Shown here: positions 5,582 through 22,100 of the stretch, piece by piece
How positions within the stretch are numbered: position 1 is the first letter of the stretch
Layout of the letters: each line of letters starts with the position of its first letter
Source of the DNA: Candidatus Thermoplasmatota archaeon
GTDB lineage: Archaea; Thermoplasmatota; Thermoplasmata; UBA10834
Length of the DNA: 43,549 nt
Reading direction: 5' to 3'
Assembly (NCBI GenBank): GCA_018814355.1
Contig: JAHIZT010000113.1
Span: forward strand, 1-43,549
Made by a program: the position numbers and the translations under genes
Notes under the pieces: model-generated
Databases searched by the model: none
Told to the model about the DNA's origin: nothing
What the model saw: only the letters and a program-made list of their open reading frames with translations

Positions 5582-8500
5582 TTGAGAGAACTTGTTGAAA
5601 CCTATTTCAGAGAAAGAAGCATTGTGAACCATCACATAGCTTCCTACAATGACTTCCTGCCGACGATAGACCACCCGAACAGCAGGATGCAGAAGATTGT
5701 CGACAACGTCCGGTCATCGCCAGACGAGACCGACAGAGGCATCATCAGATTGGATCCAGACCGCACTGAGGGCAAGATAATCGAGATCCACATTGGGCGC
5801 AAGAGGGACGAGAAGACAGGACAGATCGACACGAACGCCCGCCCGACGATCACAGTTGCGAGGCCGTTGATCAAGGAGGCCAACGGCGCCACGCACGACC
5901 TCTTCCCGATGGAGGCCAGGCTAAGAAACCTGAACTATTCTGCTCCTATGTATCTTGAGTTCAATCTCGTCGAGGACGGCATCGAGAGGGAGCCAGAGAA
6001 GGTCCACATAGGGGACCTTCCAGTCATGATAATGTCCAAGAAGTGCAACCTGCACAAGGACAACATAGAGATGGACAGGGAGCCCACTCCAGAGGAGCTG
6101 CGCAAGTTCCATGTGGCTCAGGGCGAGGATCTCTGCGACGCTGGCGGATACTTCATCATCGGAGGTACCGAGAGGGCGCTCATTTCGCTCGAGGATCTCG
6201 CTCCGAACAGGGTCATGGTCGAACTGAACGAGCGCTATGGCACCAGCCTGCACGTGGCCAAGGTGTTCTCACAGAGGGAAGGTTACAGGGCGCTCACTCT
6301 GATGGAGAAGAAGAAGGACGGCATGCTGGTCGTGTCCGTCCCTGCCGCCTCCGGACAGATACCATTGATAGTGCTAATGAAGGCCCTCGGGATGGAGAGC
6401 GACGAGGCCATCTTCAAGGCCATCGTCTCCGACCCGCAGATGGCGAACATCGTCTACGCCAACATGGAGGAGTGCCAGAACAAGAAGCTCTACCCTCCGA
6501 ACGGCATCTACACCACCGAGGATGCGATTCTCTTCCTCGAGCGGAAGTTCGCGACGGGCCAGGCCAAGGAGTACAGGGCGAAGAAGGTCGAGAGCATCGT
6601 TGACCGCTCTTTGCTGCCGCACCTGGGCGACACTTCCGATGTGAGGTTGAAGAAGTCCATCTTCCTTGGAAGAGTCGCAAGAACGATACTTGAGCTTGAG
6701 CTTGGTCACAGAAAAGAGGACGACAAGGACCACTACGCAAACAAGAGGCTGAAGCTCGCAGGCGACCTCATGGAAGACCTTTTCAGGGTCGCATTCACGA
6801 ACCTGATCAAGGATCTGAAATACCAGCTGGAGAGGGGCTATACTCGCAAGAAGGGCCTCAAGATATCATCTGCGATCAGGCCCGATCTGCTTACGCACAG
6901 GTTGCTGCACGCGTTCGCCACGGGCAACTGGGTTGGTGGAAGGGCCGGTGTCTCGCAATTGCTGGACCGCACCTCCAACATGAGCGCTTTGTCTCACTTG
7001 CGGAGGATCACGTCCCCGCTCACCAGGAGCCAGCCTCACTTCGAAGCGAGAGACCTGCACCCGACTCAATGGGGCAGGCTGTGCCCGAACGAGACTCCTG
7101 AAGGCCAGAACTGCGGCCTTGTCAAGAATGCTGCCCTGATCATCGATGTCTCTGAAGGGTTCGATGAGAAGGAGGTCATCTGGCTTCTCAAGGACCTTGG
7201 CGTCAAAGAGGTCGGGGAGCAGCAGACGACTGAGGTAAGGGTCTACGTCAACGGAGATCTCATCGGTCTGCACGACAAGCCAAAGGAGCTCGCTGAGGAG
7301 ATACGCCAGAGGAGGCGCTCCGGGCTGTTGTCGTCCGAGGTCAATGTGCGCTTCGACGACAACATGAACGAGATCATTATCAACTGCGACGAGGGCAGGT
7401 TGAGGCGACCGCTGCTCGTCGTCCGCCACGGCAAGACAATGCTGACGCACAAGCACATCGAGGACATGCGCTCCGCGAAGACCAGGTGGTCGGACCTGGT
7501 CAGAGAGGGCGTCGTGGAGTGGATCGATGCCGAAGAGGAAGAGGACACATACATCGGCATGTTCGCCTACAAGACGCCACAGAAGTGCGAGCACTGCGGA
7601 AAGTTCCTGTCAGAGATCGATGTAGAATGGCGGAATCCCGGCGACGAGGGCAAGATCACGCTCGAGTGCAAGTCATGTGGCGGCACGATGCATGTCGATT
7701 CTCAGCTCTCCGATGAGCACACTCACCTCGAGATCGACCCGATGGTCATACTCGGCTGTTGCTCGGGCCTTGTCCCGTATCCAGAGCACAACTCGAGCCC
7801 GAGGGTCACCATGGGTTCGGGAATGGCAAAGCAGTCGCTGGGCCTGAGCTCCTCGAACTACAGGATCAGGCCGGACACGCGCAGCCACTTGCTCCACTAT
7901 CCGGAGAAGCCGCTAGTGACGACCAAGGCAATGGATTTCGTCGATTTCAACAAGAGACCCGGCGGCCAGAATTTCGTGGTTGCCATCGTGTCCCACGGCG
8001 GATACAACATGGAAGATGCAGTCATCATGAGCAAGTCATCTGTCGATCGTGGCCTTGGCCGCTCGACATTCATGAGGACATACAGAGCTGAGGAGCGCAG
8101 GTACCCTGGAGGCCAGGAGGATCACTTCGAGATCCCGAGCCCCGATGTAAGGGGAGCTCGCGCTGACCTGTCCTACAGCAACCTCGGTGAGGACGGGCTC
8201 ATCAGCCCCGAGACGAAGGTCGACGGCGGGGATGTGCTCATAGGGAAGACCTCACCGCCGAGGTTCCTTGAAGAGGAAGCGGACTTCCTCACACCTCAGA
8301 AGAGAAGGGAGACCTCCGTCACCGTCAGGCCTGGCGAGAGCGGCTGGGTCGACAATGTCATGATGACAGAGTCCGAGAACGGCTCCAGGCTCGTGAAGGT
8401 CAAAGTCCGGGACGAGAGGGTCCCGGAGCTGGGAGATAAGTTCGCTTCCAGGCACGGCCAGAAGGGAGTCATCGGCCTGCTGGTCCCGCAGGAGGATATG

Positions 8501-9168
8501 CCGTTCACCGAGGACGGCATGACGCCTGATCTGCTGATCAACCCGCACGCAGTCCCGTCGAGAATGACCGTCGCCCACGTCCTGGAGATGGTCGGCGGAA
8601 AGCTCGGCTCGATGGAAGGCAGGTTCGTCGACGGCACTCCTTTCAGCGGCGAGAGGGAGGAGGCCATCAGAGATGCGCTCGTCAAGAACGGCTTCAAACA
8701 CAACGGCAAGGAAGTCATGTACGATGGCGTCACGGGAAGGAAGATCGAGGCCGAGCTGTTCATCGGCGTCATCTACTACCAGAAGCTGCACCACATGGTC
8801 TCTGGCAAACTGCATGTGAGGAGCAGAGGCCCGGTCCAGATACTCACGAGACAGCCGACCGAGGGACGGTCGAGACAGGGCGGTCTCAGGTTCGGTGAGA
8901 TGGAGAGGGACTGTCTGATAGGTCACGGTGCCGCGATGGTCATCAAGGACAGGCTCCTCGACGAGTCCGATGGGACTCTGCAGTACGTCTGCGGCAATTC
9001 GAGCTGCGGTCACATAGCCATTCTCGACAGACGCGGGACGCTGAGGTGCCCGGTCTGTGGCAACAACTCGAAGATATACCAAGTCCAGACCTCGTACGCG
9101 TTCAAGCTCCTGCTCGACGAGCTTCTGTCGCTTGGTGTCGCAATGCGGCTGCAACTGGAGGATCTGAA

Positions 9169-9172
<4 letters not shown>
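5582..9172 (+). CDS. rpoB: DNA-directed RNA polymerase subunit B (undivided)
   Basis: This 1196-residue catalytic subunit is encoded by one gene, not split into B' and B''. Family landmarks include [36 protein letters not shown] and [12 protein letters not shown], with a C-terminal zinc ribbon (CGNSSCGH...CPVCGN). Around residues 660-700 there is an additional CEHCGK...CKSCGG zinc-ribbon-like segment between [10 protein letters not shown] and [10 protein letters not shown], where many archaeal homologues have a short linker. The start is TTG at 5582, preceded by AGGGGGTAGG, which overlaps the rpoH stop region. Its stop overlaps the rpoA1 start (ATGA), indicating translational coupling. Confidence 0.98.
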
Positions 9173-13689
<4,517 letters not shown>

Positions 13690-13693
<4 letters not shown>

Positions 13694-14130
13694 TGAGTGG
13701 TCAGATGGGAGATATCACATTTACCGAGGACACGCTCCGATACATCTCTCTTTTCGAGAAGATCACGGGCACGCAGGTCAAGGACTGCCTCGAGACCGAG
13801 GAGAAGCTGGTGTTCGTCGTAGAGAAGGGCCAGGGCAGCAGGGCCGTTGGCAAGAAGGGGGAGAACGTCATCCGCCTCAAGAACCTTACGGGGAAGAACA
13901 TCCACGTGATAGAGTACTCGGAGGACCCTGAGACATTCATCAAGAACGTATTCCACACTTATTCCGTTCAGAGCGTCACGATCGAGGACCGGGGAAACAT
14001 CATACACGCGACCGTTACCGTGGACCCGAAGGTGAAGGGGAAGGCCATAGGCAAGAACGGCAAGAATCTCAGGATCGCCCGCGAGGTCGTGAACAGGCAC
14101 CACAACGTCCAGAGCATCAGCGTCGCTTGA
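13690..14130 (+). CDS. nusA: NusA-like transcription termination/antitermination protein
   Basis: The 146-residue protein consists of the two KH domains of archaeal NusA and lacks the bacterial N-terminal polymerase-binding and S1 domains. KH signature loops are seen at GQGSRAVGKKGENVIR and VKGKAIGKNGKNLRIA. Possible starts are GTG at 13690, ATG at 13693 or ATG at 13705. The last gives MGDITFTEDTLRYISLFEKI, closest to the family. It ends the polymerase operon here. The S12/S7 genes that often follow in euryarchaea are absent, and its last 14 bases overlap the convergent radical SAM gene. Confidence 0.93.
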
Positions 14131-15202
14131 GCGGCGTCCGCTCCACCTCGAGCCTGTCCGCAGTCGGATATTCCTCAACTATGTACGCGGGCGGTTCAAG
14201 CTCGTCCGCAATCTCCTCCAGGATCCATGGAGCGATCTCTAGCCTGTTCTTCTCGTAGTCGCTCCAGATCAGTCTGCCGGGGACATCGAATGTCTTCATT
14301 ATCCAGGCCGCGGTCATGGATATGTTGTCGGTCTCGATCACCCCTTTCAGCAGGGTGCCGTCTCTCGTAAGAATCTCGTGCGGTCTGGCCACGTTCCTCG
14401 CCCTTCTCATTATCCTGCGCCTGAGTTGGACGCCGTCCTTGAAGGCGGATGAGCAGTAGTGAAGCGGAATGTCTGTCTCGAGGTGGAGAAGGTTAAGGGC
14501 CAGTTCCTCGCTCCCACTAACACCGGAAGATATGTCGTTCTCCTTCTTTGTGTCGAACCCTAACGCCCTGAGCGACCGCCAGTTGGTCTCCGAGAACTCG
14601 AGCTCGTTCAGGTTCACAAAGTCGAGCTTCGCAACATCGGCGAACGATATCGCGCTCACCAGATCGTCAGTCTTCCCGGGGATGACAGGAATCTCAAGAC
14701 CGACCTTCATGCCGAGCTTCTTCGAAAGCGCCGCCGCCTTGGCGAATTCGGTCTTTTCGAGTCTCTTCCAAAGGCTCATGGGCGGATGGAACCTTATCTC
14801 ATCCAGGCCGGCCTTTGCAACGCGTCTGATCTTGTTGGCGTCCGTGCTCGAAGTGTATAGGTGGATTTGATGGCGTTTCCCGAATCGTTTCTTCAGCGAC
14901 TTGATGCAATCGACGGTCCGGTCAATGGCCTCTAGCGGATCGCCTCCCGTAACGCCCGTCCCGAGAGCATCCATGAGCTCGGCCTCGTCGATCACTCCTG
15001 AGGCATCACTGACCTTGCGCTCGTTCGCGAAGAAGACGTCCTTCCCCCGTTTCTCGGCGGACAAGGGGCAGTAGCAGCATCTACGGGCGCATCTGCCAGT
15101 AACGAGCAGCACCAGCTTTGCTCCTTTCTCGCAGAGGACGCAGCCCTCAGGAAGCCTTCCCGTGTGCGCCGACCCCCTTGGCATCTTCTTGACCTTCTGC
15201 AT
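14117..15202 (-). CDS. Radical SAM protein (COG2108 type)
   Basis: The 361-residue product has the radical SAM motif CARRCCYC (CxxxCxxC) after a leading GCVLCEKGAKLVLLVTG, the layout of the archaeal COG2108 family related to pyruvate formate-lyase activating enzymes. GTGVTGGDPL matches the SAM-binding GGE-like motif. A second conserved cysteine pair (CVLC) precedes the cluster, and the C-terminal 100 residues are family-specific. The substrate is unknown. The start at 15202 (MQKVKKMPRG) is chosen because family similarity begins just after it. An upstream ATG at 15268 would overlap the divergent pyrF promoter. Its 3' end overlaps nusA by 14 bases, tail to tail. Confidence 0.87.
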   Translation of the reverse strand: MQKVKKMPRGSAHTGRLPEGCVLCEKGAKLVLLVTGRCARRCCYCPLSAEKRGKDVFFANERKVSDASGVIDEAELMDALGTGVTGGDPLEAIDRTVDCIKSLKKRFGKRHQIHLYTSSTDANKIRRVAKAGLDEIRFHPPMSLWKRLEKTEFAKAAALSKKLGMKVGLEIPVIPGKTDDLVSAISFADVAKLDFVNLNELEFSETNWRSLRALGFDTKKENDISSGVSGSEELALNLLHLETDIPLHYCSSAFKDGVQLRRRIMRRARNVARPHEILTRDGTLLKGVIETDNISMTAAWIMKTFDVPGRLIWSDYEKNRLEIAPWILEEIADELEPPAYIVEEYPTADRLEVERTPLKRR

Positions 15203-15312
15203 GCAGTTCGTATGAATCTCGGGGTAGTTGAAAAGATGTGCCGCCGGCAAGGCCTGTGAAGCACGCAAAGATTAACCAACCGACCGACGATATACCGCGC
15301 GGGGAGGCACTC

Positions 15313-15954
15313 ATGCAGAAGAAGACCAGGATAATCCTTGCACTGGATGTCACATCGCACGCAGACGCACTGCGTGTGGTCGACGCCGTCAAGGACTATG
15401 TGGACGCCATCAAGATAAACTGGCCGCTGATCCTCGCGGCCGGACCGGACATCATACAGGAGATGTCCAAGGTCAAGGACGTCATATGCGACTTCAAGAT
15501 CTCCGACATCCCGAACACTAACAGGCTGATCGTCGAACAGGCGATGTCCAGAGGCGCGAGCGCGGTCATATGCCACGGTTTCGCCGGAGAAGACTCGGTA
15601 AAGGCGTGCGTGGACGCCGCCAAGGGGCAGGTTTTCGTCCTGACGGAGATGAGCCATCCGGGCGGGAAGCAGTTCACGGCCCCTGTCGCGGACATGCTCG
15701 CAGCCATTGCTAAGGCTGCAGGCGCCAGAGGAATAGTCGCCCCCGCAACTCGGCCGGAGAGGGTCGCCGTGCTCAGGAAGATCATAGGGAACTTGGAGAT
15801 CATCACTCCAGGCGTAGGGGCACAGGGAGGCAAAGCATCAGATGCCATCAGGGCTGGAGCCGACTACATAATAGTTGGAAGGGCCATTTACGAGGCCGCG
15901 GACCCCAGGGACGCTGCCAAGAAACTGGCCGACGAAGTCAGGGGAAGTACTTGA
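15313..15954 (+). CDS. pyrF: Orotidine 5'-phosphate decarboxylase
   Basis: The 213-residue enzyme forms UMP from OMP in pyrimidine synthesis. The catalytic DxKxxD array is present as CDFKISDIPNT, with the upstream lysine in AIKINWPL and the phosphate-binding ending TPGVGAQGG...YIIVGRAIY. Length agrees with the archaeal TIM-barrel enzyme. The ATG at 15313 is preferred over one at 15238 because GGGGAGGC precedes it and the family starts at LALDVT. It is divergent from the COG2108 gene and apparently monocistronic. Confidence 0.96.
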   Translation: MQKKTRIILALDVTSHADALRVVDAVKDYVDAIKINWPLILAAGPDIIQEMSKVKDVICDFKISDIPNTNRLIVEQAMSRGASAVICHGFAGEDSVKACVDAAKGQVFVLTEMSHPGGKQFTAPVADMLAAIAKAAGARGIVAPATRPERVAVLRKIIGNLEIITPGVGAQGGKASDAIRAGADYIIVGRAIYEAADPRDAAKKLADEVRGST

Positions 15955-15961
15955 GGACGGG

Positions 15962-15979
15962 CATGGTCAAATAACCATG
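15962..15979 (+). terminator. Hairpin after pyrF
   Basis: CATGGT (15962-15967) and ACCATG (15974-15979) form a perfect six-base-pair stem with loop CAAATA, starting seven bases after the pyrF stop. It could stabilise or terminate the pyrF transcript. No long T run follows, so its role is uncertain. Confidence 0.3.
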
Positions 15980-16055
15980 TTCCAGACGATGACAAATATT
16001 GACATGCCAGATGACGCGTTTCTCGATGTCGATTTCCCCCTCCCTCGCAGATAAC

Positions 16056-16064
16056 GTATATATA
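16056..16064 (+). promoter_or_regulatory. TATA box of aglB
   Basis: GTATATATA lies about 50 bases before the TTG start at 16110, predicting transcription from around 16085. Near that point a small inverted repeat, GGTGA (16079-16083) and TCACC (16091-16095), is followed directly by the ribosome-binding AGGTGG, so the leader could form a hairpin next to the Shine-Dalgarno. Confidence 0.5.
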
Positions 16065-16109
16065 GCACTCTCGGTATCGGTGAGCTACTATCACCAGGTG
16101 GCATAATCT

Positions 16110-19100
16110 TTGGCCGAGGCAAGGGAGATCCCTGCTAGGTCCTTTCTGTCCATCAAGAGGGGGGACGGGAGGCCGAGCGAACTAGGGAAGTGGTTCAGGG
16201 CGAATTGGGCTGCCCTGGCTATGCTCTTCTTCATCTTCACTCTTGCGTTGTTCATGCGTTCGTACTTCGGCTACGAGATGGCCTCCGACAACGGATACAT
16301 CGTGTCTGGTGGCTCCGACTCATACTACTGGCAGCGCATCATCGACTACTCTGCAGATACAGGCAAGCAACTGTATTGGGACCCGCTGATTAACTACCCG
16401 GACGGGATCAGGAACCCGCGTCCACCTCTGTTCAGCATGTCCGTCGTCGTACCCGCCGTGATCGCCCAGGACGCCTTCGCGTCGCTTCACGATTCTCTGG
16501 GCTGGACATTCATGTGGTCCACTGCATTCTGGGGCGCACTGACCGTCATCCCGACCTTCTTCGTCGGAAAAGAGGTCTTTGGCAGAAGGGCGGGGCTGGT
16601 CGCGGCCTTCTTCCTGGCGATCATGCCGAGCCATGTCCAGCGGAGCGTGTTGTCAAATGCGGACCATGACTCGTTCATTCTGTTCTTCATAGTCCTCACG
16701 TTCTATTTCCTGCTCAAGGCCGTCAGTGTCCAAGACCATAGGAAATGGGTCGAGAATTGGAGGAGCCTGAGAAGCATAAAGGGTGGTCTCAAAGACTACT
16801 TCAGGAACAGTAAGACCGCAGTGCTGTATGCCTTCATCGCGGGAACGTCCTTCGGCGCGGTCATCATGGCCTGGGTCGGATTCGGCTATGCTGCGGTCCT
16901 CATCCTGGCGTACTATATCATCCAGGTTTTCCTGAACAAGTTCAAGAACACCGATTCATTGAGCGTCACGCTCATCGTTATGATCGCAATGGGTTTCGGA
17001 TACCTGATATCCTTCCCGGTGTACTATGAGCAGACCCTGATTCAAGTCAGATTCGATGTCCCTGTTTACCTGTTCCTCGCCTCGATGTTCTTCGGGATGA
17101 TGTTCGTCATCTCGAGAGACTTCCCCTGGACCCTGACACTGCCTGCAATAGTGTCGATTCTGATTGTCGCAGTGCTCGCGATTAACGTTGTCGATCCATC
17201 ACTTGGCCAGGCTATCTTGAGCGGCCAGGGATACTTCGTCAAGAACAAGCTGTACTCCACAATCGCAGAGGCGAAGGCCCCGATGTTCAGCGAGGTCGCC
17301 ATGGGGTTCGGGATGGTCACATTCTTCATGTCTCTGATCGGCCTAATCTGGGCCATCACCAGGCTTCCGAAGCACGCGACTGCGCCGTACATCTTCATAG
17401 TCGTCTGGCTCGGTGCCGCCATATTCATGGCAATCTCCGCTGGCAGATTCATGTTCAACGCGGCACCTGCGTTCGCCATTGCGTCCGCCTGGGTGTTGGT
17501 CGTGATCGTCGATAAGCTCGATTTCAACAGCGTCCGCAAGTCGCTCGTGGGAGCCAGTGGCTCCTACCTGCATGTATTCAGGAAGAGCGTGAAGGTCAGA
17601 CACGTCGTCGGCGCTCTTTTCCTCGCCTTCATGGTCGTCCTGCCCAACGTCTGGTATGGAACCGACGCAGGCATCCCGTCCGAGCGCAAGGCCGCGCTTG
17701 ACAACGAGATATACTCGAGCTTGCCTGATTTCATGAGGCCCGGATCGTACGATCAGGCGAACGGCACTGTATGGTACTTCGGGGCATTCGGCTACTCTCT
17801 CCCGCTGCCGAAGTACTACTTCCCGACCGCATGGGCTTGGTTCGCGGATCGTGATTCCGATATACTGCCGGAGTCCCAGCGGCCTGCATACGTGTCATGG
17901 TGGGACTACGGATTCGAAGCCGTCCAGGCGGGCAAGCACCCGACTGTGGCAGACAACTTCCAGAACGGTTATCAGATCACAGGTAACATCATAATGTCGC
18001 AGAGCGAGGCCGAGGCAATCGCGTTGTTCGCCTACAGGCTGCTCTCAGCTGGGATCGCTCACGACCCGCTCGTGAAGGACCAGCTCTACGCCCTGATGGA
18101 CAAGTACGATATCGACAAGGACCGGATGAACCAGATCATGTTGGGCTCGGGCAGGCAGCTTGCGGCTGAGATACTGGCGGATCCATTGGTTTATGGCCCG
18201 ATGTCTGAGGATATCAGCGACGCCAACGCGAGGATAGTCACCGCCAGAGTTGAGCTCACGAAGCTCAGCCTCGACGACCTCGTCAGCTTCTACGGCGAGG
18301 TGTGCGATGTCACGGACTGGGAAATAAGATACTTCAGCGTCGACTCAAGAATGTTCCCGCGCTCGGGTCAGGACACGGGCATCTTCTACGCTCCTGCGAA
18401 GCTCTCGGACAGGCGCATCACTAGGGGCTCCACTCCGATTGACTTCTTCGAGATCAAGGCGATCGACATCTACGGTGCGTCATACGCAATCGAGGATGTC
18501 ACCTCTGACATGCAGATAATCGATTACCAGCTGGAATACAAGGACATGTTCTACAAGAGCATGTTCTACAGGGCCATGGTAGGCTACTCTGGCACGGACA
18601 TCGGCCAGACGAACGACGGCATACCTGGGCTATCGGGATCGGCGAGTGATTATACGCCTGCTCCTGGCTGGAACCTGACACACTTCAGGGTGGTCTACAG
18701 GACCGCTTACTACAACCCGCTCACACTCGACAACCCCGACTTTAGAGAGGGCTGGAGGGCCATCAGCTTCGAGGAGGCCGCTGTACTCAAGGAGAAGATC
18801 CAGGCGGGCGAGGCCCAGGGGTATATCGACGATTCCGCGTCGAACTACTACAGTGCTGGTGTGGTCTTCTTGGAATACTACAAGGGTGCCTACCTGAACG
18901 GCACTCTGAAGACAGAGCAGGGCTACCCAGTGGCTGACATCAGCGTGACCATCCAAGACGAGTACGGGATCCCTCACATGGTGACCAAGACGGATGAGAA
19001 CGGCCATTACTCGCTCCTGGCTCCGTTCGGAAATCTCACGCTGACATTCTCGGGCGGCAGCACCAACAATATCGGATTGAAGGGCGCGAACACTATTGCG

Positions 19101-22100
19101 ACCTTATACCTCAATGTCACCGACGACCAGGCCATGAGGAAGTCTCAGGATCTGGACGATGATGGTGTGATGGACTACATCATAACCAAGGATTTTGTCA
19201 TGAAAGGCACATCGATTTCAGGAGACATCTTCTGGGACCTCAACAGCGACGGGAACTACACTGCCGACAAGGACGAGCTGATTCCTGCGGTGACGGTGTA
19301 CATGACCGAGCTGAAAACGAACACAAGCCTCGTGGTCAACGCCTCTGACGGTTCCTTCGACGAGACGATGCCCCCGGGCCAGTACGAAATTTTCGCAGAC
19401 TTCCTCCGTCTGAACCTGACGATGGGCCATTTGGTCAATGTCACACCAGGCCAGAAATCTGTCCAGAAGCTCGCCATGAAGGCGAGCGAGCTCGTGGGGA
19501 CGCTATTGAGGACCGATGGCCTTCCAGCTGAAGGCGCCGCCCTTGTCATCGTGGACACATACACTGGCCTCAGGAAAGAGACCACGACGGACAATAATGG
19601 CAACTTCACATTCTCAAGGATCACGGGCGGGAACTACATCCTCAACTATCGGGACGGAGGTGAAGTGGTCTACAACAACCGCTTCGCAATCTCCCCAGGA
19701 GATACACTGCAGAGGACATTCACACTCGTGGCGGAATCCAAGATGACATACAGGATTGTAAGCGGTGGCATGCCTGCATCGCACGCCGTCTTTATGGTCT
19801 CGAACAACTACGATCAATCCACGATCGTGTCCGGTCTCTCAGACGCGTATGGACTGGTCGAAGTTACGATCCCGAGAGGCGTCTGGACTCTATATGCCAC
19901 TTCCTTCGACGGAACCAACAAGTATGCAGGGGCAACCGTCATCGACACCACGATGACAGGTTCTGCATCGGGCACGCTCACATTGGACCTCGGGGCAAGT
20001 AGTGTGGCAGGGACTCTCAGGAGCCCCAAGGGCTTGCCGCTGAGCGACACCTACTTGGTGTTCGAATCCGCAGACGGCGCAAGAATCCCTGTCATGACCG
20101 GAAGTGGTGGGTCCTTCAACATCGTGCTCCCGAGCGGGACATACAAGGTTACGAGTGCGAGCATTAGCGAGCAGGGCATACTCTCCGACACGGTCGTCGT
20201 CAAGTGGCCATCCACCACCAGCCTCCAGTTCACGATGAGCAGCGGCGTGCTCGTCACCGCCACCGTCTGGTTGGACAAGGATACCTCAGGGGGATTGATG
20301 CCTTCTGAGCGCGCGATCCTGTCAGAGCTCCGGGTCACAGATTCAGGAGGAAGGACGCAGACGACGATGACCTCCTCCGACGCCACCTTCAGTATGGTTT
20401 TCCCCGAGGGCTCCCCGGCCACGGTATCGCTAGGAGTCTCGGGATATTCTCAGTGGTCCCAGAGCATGACGCTTTCAGGCGGCAATCCGTCGTTCGACCT
20501 GGTCGCTACGCCGGACCTTCTGTCCGTCTCGGGCCTGGTCACATATGCCGATGTCGGCGTGAGGGGAATCGAGGTTTCCTTCGTGCCAGACAATGTGCTC
20601 ATGTCAATCGTCAAGACTACCACTGGTGCTAACGGGTATTACAGCGCCCTCGTACCACCATCGTCCTACAGAGTTGTGGTCGACCAGGCCTCGACGCCTA
20701 TGGGCGGCGAGAAATACATGTTCGACCAGTCAGCGACGTTCCAGCCCTCCGGATCCGGAGCCGCGTACGATATCCAGCCTGTCAAGAAGGTCGAGATGTA
20801 CGGCAACCTCTTGGGCGCATCCACCAGCATTCAGCTCAGACTCAGCGGGCCCGAGCAGAAGAACCTGACGCTCTCGTCCATAAACTACCATGTTTATCTC
20901 CTGCCAGGCACCTACTCTGTGTACGCTTCCGGCAAGACAGGAAGCGACACATTTGTCAACACCAGCCTCGTGGAGCTGTCGTTGACATCACGCAACTTTG
21001 ACTTCAACCTCCAGAGGGCGCATGCGCTCTCGGGCGTCATCAGGTTGGACTCGTCGTCTGTTACCAGACCGGTGACGGTACTGGCTACAGCCTCTGGGGG
21101 CGAGGTGATCACCGCTCAGTCCGACACGGCTGGCAGATACTCTCTCCAGCTGCCTCCTGGATCCTATTCGGTTCTGTATCTGCTCGAGGACGTGATGACG
21201 GAGGGCTCGAGATCGGTCTACATCCAGTATTCCTCGTTGCAGACTGTCACAATGGGTTCTGTGGACATGGGCGTAAGCCCGAGCCTGACTCTGGAGCTCG
21301 ACAACACGACCTTCCGCGGGACTGTGGTCGGCCCCGACGACACGCCGGCCCAGGCGTACGTCGAGCTGATTGCTAACAGCAGGTTCGGTGAGAGCGTCTC
21401 GTTCATGACGGACGCCTTGGGCGTGTTCGATGAGAAGGTCCAGCCAGGGGATTACACCATCCATGTCACTAGGCTCCAGGACAAGAGGTCTTACCTGTCG
21501 ACGGTGACCCTCACCAGGAACATCCCGAGAGAGCAGACCATAGAGCTCGCTGACGGACGCTACCTGACTGGCACAGCCTTGATCGGCGACCAGGGAGCCC
21601 CTCTGGACTTGTCGCTATCTAGCGGCTCTGCAAAGCTGAATCTAGCGTCGGCCGACGACGGCTCCTTCATGGCGCTCGTGCCCGGCGGAGCGAACTATAC
21701 TATCGCATCTTCAACAACGAGGGTCGAGCATAGCATGAACGTGTCCTATTCCGGTTCTTCCAGGTTCTATGTGGGCAACACCGACATTTTCGTGGAGTTC
21801 GAAATGAACAGGGACACGAAGCGCGGCGTGTCTGTCTCTTGGGATAGGGCTCTGACACAGTCCGCGGCCCCAGGGGTCAAGGTGACATATGCGGTTACAG
21901 TCGTGAACACAGGGAACATCGAGGATACGTTCCTGGCGACTTTCACAGGCACAGGGTTCGATGTGTCGTTCTCACCGTCCCAGTTCACGCTCGACTTCGG
22001 GACCAACAACAAGCAGACGATGATGGTCGATGCTACGGCAGGCAACACGCTCCCGGCGGCGGATATAATGGTGATATGCCTTGTGCGCTCAAAGACACTG

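Noticed and set aside
8252-9154. 300-codon minus-strand ORF inside rpoB
   Set aside because: Antisense shadow of the conserved C-terminal part of RpoB.
18890-21800. Possible DNA tandem repeats in the aglB tail
   Set aside because: The repeats are at the protein-fold level only. The nucleotide sequences of the units differ, so no DNA repeat or CRISPR-like array is present.
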